Below are positions 57,187-64,000 of a stretch of 64,000 bases of DNA, one piece after another (the stretch's first letter is position 1; the number at the start of each line of letters is the position of its first letter). This DNA comes from Marchantia polymorpha subsp. ruderalis (lineage: Eukaryota; Streptophyta; Marchantiopsida; Marchantiales; Marchantiaceae), in assembly GCA_037833965.1 (NCBI GenBank), contig AP031352.1, positions 24,842,501 through 24,906,500 of the forward strand, in the 5' to 3' direction. Under the pieces are notes generated by a model. That model had not been told where the DNA came from. It searched no databases and worked only from the letters and a program-made list of their open reading frames with translations. Made by a program: the position numbers and the translations under genes.

Positions 57187-59230
57187 CGTTCGTCGTCCCC
57201 ACTTTTGGACATGCGCTCGCGGATGCATAACATGTCATGTCGACTTGCTCGAGGGGGGCTCCAACTACATTCACCAACTGTACCGCACTGTCCTGTGCTG
57301 TACGAGGTTCGGGGGCTGTCGTGGCCGCAGATCGACCGCATGGCGTTTGTGGTGGTGACCGACTGACTTTGTGGTAGTCCTTGCACTGTACCGCCGCTGA
57401 CCCGTTTCCTTCATTTCTCCCTCGCTGCTTCCCCCTCGCAAGCAACGCGAGCGCGCATCACTCGAGCTCCGAGCCCGGCCTGCGACTAGAATCCTGTGGC
57501 GGTAGAAGTAAATTCCCCCTCCCCCCGGGGCTCAGCATGGGCGGATCAGGCAAACGGTCGCATGACAGGGAACGAATATGGTTCCCCGGCAGCGGCCTGG
57601 AAAGTCCTCGTGGGCTCTGGAGGGGCTGGCCGAGGCCCAACCCCGAGCCCAAGCCCAAGCCCAAGCCCGGGCCGAGCGAGGGCTAGCCCCGGGACGGGGG
57701 GTGGGGGGGGAGAGGGTTGGGGTGCTTTGATTGCGCTAATGATAGACGGCGCGGCCGACCTTCGAGCGTCAGCAACAACGAGAAATGCTAAGGACGACGA
57801 TTAGGCGACGGGGTCAGATCGGATCATGGACTGTGGCCTGCTGCATTAGAGTTAGATAACATTGAATTAGGCGGGGCTTTTGTTCTCCAAAATTCTTGGA
57901 CGGCCTCGCCAACTGACCATCCACATCTGCCCACACAGTGCCTCCTGATGATCAGATTCATGCCGAAGCATGCGAAAGTCCTTGCCCTGCATCTGGAGAT
58001 GAGGACGAGGAGGGAGGGAGGGACGGAGGGAGAGAGAGAGAGCACCCTGTACATAAATTTGTCTGGGCTCAATCCGACCCGGCAGCAGATCAGAAAGTCC
58101 AATCTTCTGCCGCTGCTGTGGAAAGAATGCGCTCTAATCAACACATGGTCGATTAATGATTAACATTACAGCATAAGAATGATGAACCGATCGAGGGGCG
58201 AGGACCGTCGCAGCTCGGGCTCGTGGATGGTGCAAACCGAAGACGGGACCGTCACGCGTGGGACGACGCAGGCAGGCAGGCAGGCAGGCAGGCAGGCGGG
58301 CAGGAGGAAGCGAGCGGGCGATCAATGCAGCGGGCAAGGGACGGATCCCACTCGAAAGAGCGAGAGGGAGCGGCTCGAAATAAATATCGCTCTTGTCCCC
58401 ATCTCCACCGCAATGTACCCGCAGAAGTACCAAGAGGCGGCGGTCATGACATGACGCACTGGTGAGTGAATGAATGACGGACGGACGGGGGACCGGACGG
58501 GGAAGGGGCGGGCGGGCGGGCGGGCGGGCCTGAGAGCCCCACTCGAAGCAGCAAGTGGGCGGAAGGTGGCAAATGCCAAGCCAAGCCACGCCAGCCAGCG
58601 GCATCAGATTGAATGAGCAGCAACGCAGCCAGCTCCAGCCTCCAGTCCAGTGCAGATTGATTGCCGTGCCAAGGACCGGATGCGCGAGGCGAGTGACGGC
58701 GACCTATCCTATCCCGATCAATCGATTTCCCGGACAAGGACAACCATTTCCAGCCCGGAAGACGACAGGGGGCGGGGAGGGAGAGGGTGCGGTGGAGCTC
58801 CAGCTAGCTCGCGGCTTTTTGTGAACGGAGCGAGCAAGCGAGCGAGCGAGCTCATCATTCCGAGCCACATCGATGGTCCGACGAGTCGCGAACGCGCTGC
58901 GACCGATCCGCATCGCCGATCGCGCATCGCTTTGACCGGAGGCGAGAATCTGGTGCGTGATGTGCGTCGAAGTCTTCTGATTCTCGGAATTCTATCCCTC
59001 CGCTCGAGCCCTCGAGTCCTCCTTCTTTTTTTTCTCTGATCCCTGACACTTTCTGTCAAATCTCTGCCGTGCCTGCGGCTATGGCGGCAGCTGCAGGCAG
59101 AGGACGAGGGAGAGGGAGAAGGGGAAGGGCGAGTTTGGACTCGCGGCGGGGGGAGCCCTTCGAAGACTGATGCTGCGTTCTTGCCTGCCTGGGTCTACGG
59201 GAAACTCACAAGTTGGAGAGTGGAGTCTTC

Positions 59231-59280
59231 GAGCAGAGCAGAGCAGAGCAGAGCAGAGCTGAGCTGAGCTGAGCTGAGCA
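59231..59280. repeat. GAGCA/GAGCT pentamer array (left arm of an inverted pair)
   Basis: About five GAGCA units followed by about four GAGCT units. The last 24 bases (59257-59280) are the exact reverse complement of 59551-59574. Confidence 0.9.
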
Positions 59281-59550
59281 GAGACGAGCAGAAGATGGCG
59301 GGCCACGTGCTGCGCGCCATGCATGCATCTCGCATCCTGCACAGATCACATGTCGCATCGCTTGGGCGGTAGCGTAGCCGCCATGACATGACATGACCGC
59401 TACGCACGCCACCTATCGCTGCCGTGCTCCCACGACGGGCCAATGGTGAGCTGCCCACCTCTGCTGCAATGCTGCTGGGCTTTACCAATATATCATCAAC
59501 CCAAGTCCGCAGTGCTGCTGCTGCTACTGCTGCTACTGCCGCTGCCGCTC

Positions 59551-59574
59551 TGCTCAGCTCAGCTCAGCTCAGCT
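59551..59574. repeat. CAGCT pentamer array (right arm of an inverted pair)
   Basis: TGCTCAGCTCAGCTCAGCTC plus AGCT, the exact reverse complement of 59257-59280, 270 bases away. Confidence 0.9.
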
Positions 59575-60314
59575 GATCAGCTGCTGTATCATGTTCGTCA
59601 AACGCGAACTCATCGCTTCTCTCGTTCCCACCATCCCTTCACTCCAGCCCAGTCTGCTACGTCTGGGTCCCAGCACAGTATCATACTGGTGCCCAGGATT
59701 TTTTTGTCCCCATGGGCCACTCCCCACCTTGAATCGCAGCTAGCGCCTTGCCCTTCCCAGCCCTGCCATGCTACGCTATGCTATGCTATGCCCTGCCCTG
59801 CTTTCCTAGCTGCTGCAGCAGCAGCAGCACGCTGTTCTTCTCTGAGTTCAGTATCTCGTCACCCCCCTCGGCGACAAAAGATCAACCTCATCTGATAGAG
59901 CGGTCGAGAGCAGGCATAGTCAGCATTCATAGAGCCCACGGACGCTGACTCGGTTCAAAAATCACTTCGCTTCAGCTCCGGTCCAGTCCAGTCCAGAGCT
60001 GTCCAGTGCAGTGCAGTTCAGTTCGGAGAGGAAGGAAGGAAGGAAGGAAAGGAAGCAAGGACATGGCGGAAGCAAAGCAAAGCAGGGCAGGAGGGCAGGG
60101 ATGGGATGGGGACGTAGGCAGACCAGAGAGAATTAGCACGACCTGTCAGGCTGATCATAAGCTCAAACTTCCAATTAGTCAAAGATGGCGTTAATCTACA
60201 TGTCCAAGTTGTGATTTGCCTGCGGGGACCTTTCCACTGTTTCCGAGTTGTTATGACGTTACTTTCCAACGACAGACAGGGCATGCGGAAAATTTGTTCC
60301 CCCCACATGCTCAT

Positions 60315-60345
<31 letters not shown>

Positions 60346-63300
60346 CTGCCGCGGCTGCTAGTACTGTGAGGTTCGAACTCGAAGAATCTCAGGCGTACGT
60401 TCCCTAGATAAGTCGCCCGCCACCTTTGGTCTTTTTCCCTCTGCCGAGATAAGGTGGGATGAGCTGAGATGCGATGCGATCCATGAGCTTCGAGGCCAAA
60501 TCGCCTCCGATGATGCAATTTTCAAGAACTTGGCCTCCCTCTCGCTCTCGTGTCCGGTCAAGAACATTTTACTGTACGTGTTATACACTATCGTGTCCGG
60601 TAGTCGTCTAACCGAAAGAACTATCTAGAAGTTGACTTGCCATCAGAACTTTTCATCGACAATATTAAAACAATTCCAGATCCGCGAGGTTTGGCTTATC
60701 GCGTTTTAACGTACTTTCCCCCGGCGCAAGCTTAACTGCAAAAAAAATATGATTTCGGGCCGCAGCATTCTCCCCCCCCCCCCCCCCCCCTCCTCTGTTC
60801 AAACGTGCTCGCGGGCTCGGCCACTTTATGTCATCAATTAGAGCCTGCCACACTCACGGACAGCGGCCATGGCAGTCGTTAAAACGTTGTAAAAGGTGAT
60901 GAAAAGGCTAGCTAAAGGAGTACAATGCTGGTAATTCCCTGGGAGCGTTTTCATGTCCACACTTTTTGTGGACTAAGTCGTTTGAGAAAATGGTGCCCGC
61001 CTTTCTTCTAACTAACGCTTTCCTGTTTCAGAATGAGCGAATATTGAGATGATTATTTATATATTCTGAATTACCAGAAGAATAAACGACGAACCTTTTG
61101 AAGAAGATTGCCGAGGCCAGTTTCCTTCATGAGCCCCTTTTCGGCAGGCAGGCAGGCAGGCAGTCAGGCAGGGAGCGAGCAGGCAGGCAGGCATCTGGAA
61201 TTTCGAATTTGTTCATCTTCCAAGGAAAATTCCTACGGCTTAATGAGGTCAGGTGATTCACTGACTGCCGTTTCACTGTCTTAACTCGATAATTATGGGC
61301 ACATGAGCAAACTTTTGACGACATGAAGCAGGATTCTCCGGCATGTTTTGAAAGCCTTGTTTTGTCTTCCCGAGATCTCAGATAGACGCGCTCGCTCGCT
61401 CGCTCGCTCGCTCCTCCTCCTGGGCAGGACGACTTCCTTGTCCATTCATGAGGCGCGATACCAGCAAACGCCTCCACGTCTTCTATAAATGAGACCTCCG
61501 AGAAATTAAGTTGCTCGGTACCCCTTCTGTCCCGTTCTGGAGATCGTGCGAGATACACTGGCGTATGAGCTCGAGGTGTTGCCCATGGCTGCCCCGAACT
61601 TGATATTGACCACATGTTCGAGGGACATTGGCGTGCTCCCAAAGTAAATTCAATCTACCCATGTCCCTCCCCCCTTGGTTCTACACAATCGAGACCCGAC
61701 CCAAGACGAGCATTGACTTGAGGGCGTTCAGTCTGTAAACGTGCATTGAACTGAATCATTTCCAGTAAACCAAGCCATGAGCGCTCGACGTTTTCCTTCA
61801 ACTCTGTCCAAGTCTGTTGTTGTTGTTGTTGTTGCTGCTGCTGCTGGAGCAATGCAATGGAGCCCAGCTGGCTGAGACACAAGCGGACACAGAACCTGTT
61901 AAGAATCAGAAGGAACAAATTAGCAGATGTGAAATCGTCCTAGCTCGCCATGTATGGTTGGGGGGCCACAACTGGCGTGGGTCGAGGCAGGTCGGAGGGT
62001 CTCCGTTGTGTGGTTAGATAGACAGACAGAGGGAGAGACGGCGATAGCTCCTAAACAAACAGCGGGGATTCGACTACTACTACTACTACTACGTGCTTAC
62101 CAGGGGTGGAGATATCATGGAGATATTCTGCCACCGTACCTCACTATGCTCGCTCGTTGAACCGATTTTATAATGTACGAGGGAGGGTAAAGGAAGTTCG
62201 AGGCCTACTTGTTGTCATGATGTGTGCCAGAAGTAAATGGTACAACCATCAGGAATCACAAGGAGGGTTGGAAAATCTAAGTTCTATGTTTTCTCAGCTG
62301 CCACAGTCAACTTCTGCAATAGGTACGTACCGATGACTTGGTAAACAACTATACATACGTGTACAGATAGAATGGATTATTTTTGGAGCAAAGTGGTGCC
62401 AGGTCCTTTTCCATCGGTACGATCGGTCGAGACATTAAAATACACGTATCTTGACCCCTGGGAGAAGAGACTCTCCGCTTGTCATGGTCTGAGCGACGAA
62501 GGAGAAAGCGAGCGAGAGCCCCTGGGCAGCTGGCGGCTTGGACATTAGGAACGGAGCTCGGAGCTCCTCGGTCCCAAGATTGTACCACTGTACTGGTGGC
62601 TCTGGGATTCCGGCCTCCGGGAGATCGACATGCTCCACAGGCCGACTTCTCTCGACTGTTCCAAAATCATGGATCCATGCGGATTTGCTGTGATTGCTGC
62701 GCTCATCATGAATCTGTCGAACGAGTTTGCTGCAAGACGTCGGCTTATGATAATGTAACCAACATTGGGCTCGACTTAGCACACGTTTGATCATTGGATT
62801 CACATTGTGTCCATTAATTCGCCGTAGGTCTGCGATCTGTACAGTAGCGGCTGATCTCGGTGTATCGTGACATGTCCCGCTGTACAAGTCTTGTTCTAGC
62901 GGAACGATGCGCGACCCCTGATGCGGTCACAGTGAAGTTACTCGATCGACACTCTTGGGTGGATGCTCATCGAGTACTGTCTCTAGATGCCAGGTAGGGA
63001 AAAGACATAATGAGCGAGTGATATAAGTGGGTGACACTATGGCTGTAAGTATGTCCCAGATAGAAACGAGAAGCAGGAGCCGAGCCGAGCCGAGCTGAGC
63101 CGGACTGGTCGTTTCGGCGACTGAATCTAAGAATATCACGAGAATCGCTCACGATCTTCGTGATATTTTATCCACGGATCGGGGGGAGGGCGAGTTTGAA
63201 CGTGAACTTAAAGCTTCTGCGGTGTATGATCCAGCTCTGGAGGCAGAGTCGTAAACAGTCATGATAAACTGACGCGACTGCTGTACTGATCTCAATCTCA

Positions 63301-64000
63301 GACTCGTCCAGTGAGATCTGGGTTGACCAGTTTCCAGTTCTCGCATATGAATCTTGCTCCGCTCTGATAACGTGCTGGAGACGCAAAACTTACTGTGCCA
63401 GATGATCGAAGATTGTGCTCGCTATGAAAATCAAAATCAACAGCAGTGTCAATTCGCCGCCTCTTAAACCGACCCCCCATCATTGACCAGGAGCACCGCA
63501 GAGCTGCTTAGCGATCGAGTGAGCCGACGAGACACTTGCTCCCTCTCCCTCTTGGCTTGCTGGCCTGCCTGCCTGCCTGCTTCCTTGGCCAAGGGGACAC
63601 GAACAAAGATTAAGCACTGGAGCGTAATCCCCGCCCGATCTGCAGGTGACCTGCTGGCCGTTGCAGTGATGAGAGCAAATCCGAAACCATATTGTCTTAC
63701 TTTCGAGCCTCTTATTGTATGTGGTGGTAACGTACCGTAGATCACTGGCAGCTCAGGGGTCCACAATGGCGATAGTGAGACAGCATGAGTGGTAGTACAG
63801 TTTGCTACCTGCTCTCGGTGCTGCGGGTCCACCCGGGCCTACAATGGCACCGCCACGAACTAACGCTCAGATTTGAGCTCTATGCCACCACCTTAGGCCT
63901 GGCCTTGTCCTTGTCCTTGTGCAGAGTCTCTAGACGGATCCACTCTGGGCCTGCATCAAAACTTCGAGCCTCTGCAGTATCTACGTACTTTGTACTTATC

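Larger units (their letters stand above)
54700..64000. other. GC-rich, microsatellite-laden noncoding stretch
   Basis: Composition changes to clearly GC-rich. Many overlapping frames on both strands are products of low complexity and carry no known domain. Simple arrays include CAG (56158-56178), CTC/CTG (57126-57186), GGCA (58270-58303), CGGG (58507-58530), GAGCA then GAGCT (59231-59280), CTG (60313-60343), a 19-C run (60772-60790), CAGG (61143-61193), CTCG (61389-61413), GTT/GCT (61815-61847), ACT (62072-62092), GAGCC (63077-63102) and GCCT (63562-63581). Such sequence can be promoter or long 5' untranslated region of a gene to the right, or of a minus-strand gene to the left. No initiation codon with a coherent protein was found. 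Confidence 0.5.

Noticed and set aside
57042..57445. Overlapping ORFs with poly-Pro, poly-Glu and poly-Gly stretches
   Set aside because: They are translations of CTC/CTG arrays on both strands with no supporting splice sites or domains.
55000..64000. Conserved plant microRNA precursors
   Set aside because: I looked for several conserved mature miRNA sequences by eye and found none. A folding and homology search would be needed to exclude lineage-specific ones.

Overview
This is nuclear DNA of a land plant, most likely a bryophyte and, by my reading, a Marchantia-type liverwort. The window has spliceosomal genes with GT-AG introns, plastid-targeted proteins, Ty1/copia and Ty3/gypsy remnants, and three decayed copies of a coding repeat that resembles, from memory and unverified, a large Marchantia-restricted family of hypothetical proteins. 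No prokaryotic operons, CRISPR arrays or insertion sequences were seen.

Layout. (1) 1-5290: an AT-rich repeat zone holding decayed copy A of the liverwort-type coding repeat (minus strand) and an internally deleted Ty1/copia element (plus). (2) 5708-14965: an apparently intact 27-exon gene for an organellar-type valyl-tRNA synthetase, with every splice phase consistent. (3) 15260-32560: a dense nest of dead retroelements. It contains a copia 3' end, gypsy fragments in both orientations including a solo-type LTR inside an integrase of the same family, coding-repeat copies B and C, a chromodomain fragment and a second copia RNase H. (4) 33421-34038: an intronless gene for chloroplast f-type thioredoxin. 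(5) 36.9-50.2 kb: a nitrilase pseudogene. Its first recognisable exon is at 37803 and its last at 50050-50177. Between them a unit of about 2 kb (two exons, introns, a tRNA-Pro-like SINE and a GC-rich minisatellite) has been amplified into three near-complete and several partial copies. (6) 50.2-54.7 kb: no recognised gene, but a perfect 48-bp palindrome and other hairpins. (7) 54.7-64 kb: a GC-rich, microsatellite-laden stretch with no credible coding region, possibly the regulatory or untranslated flank of a gene outside the window.

The two intact genes both serve organelles: ValRS charges tRNA-Val for plastid and/or mitochondrial translation, and thioredoxin f relays photosynthetic reducing power to Calvin-cycle enzymes. 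Nothing suggests that they are co-regulated. The most unusual structure is the nitrilase locus, where exon amplification, a SINE family and a minisatellite found at unit boundaries have grown together inside one dead gene.
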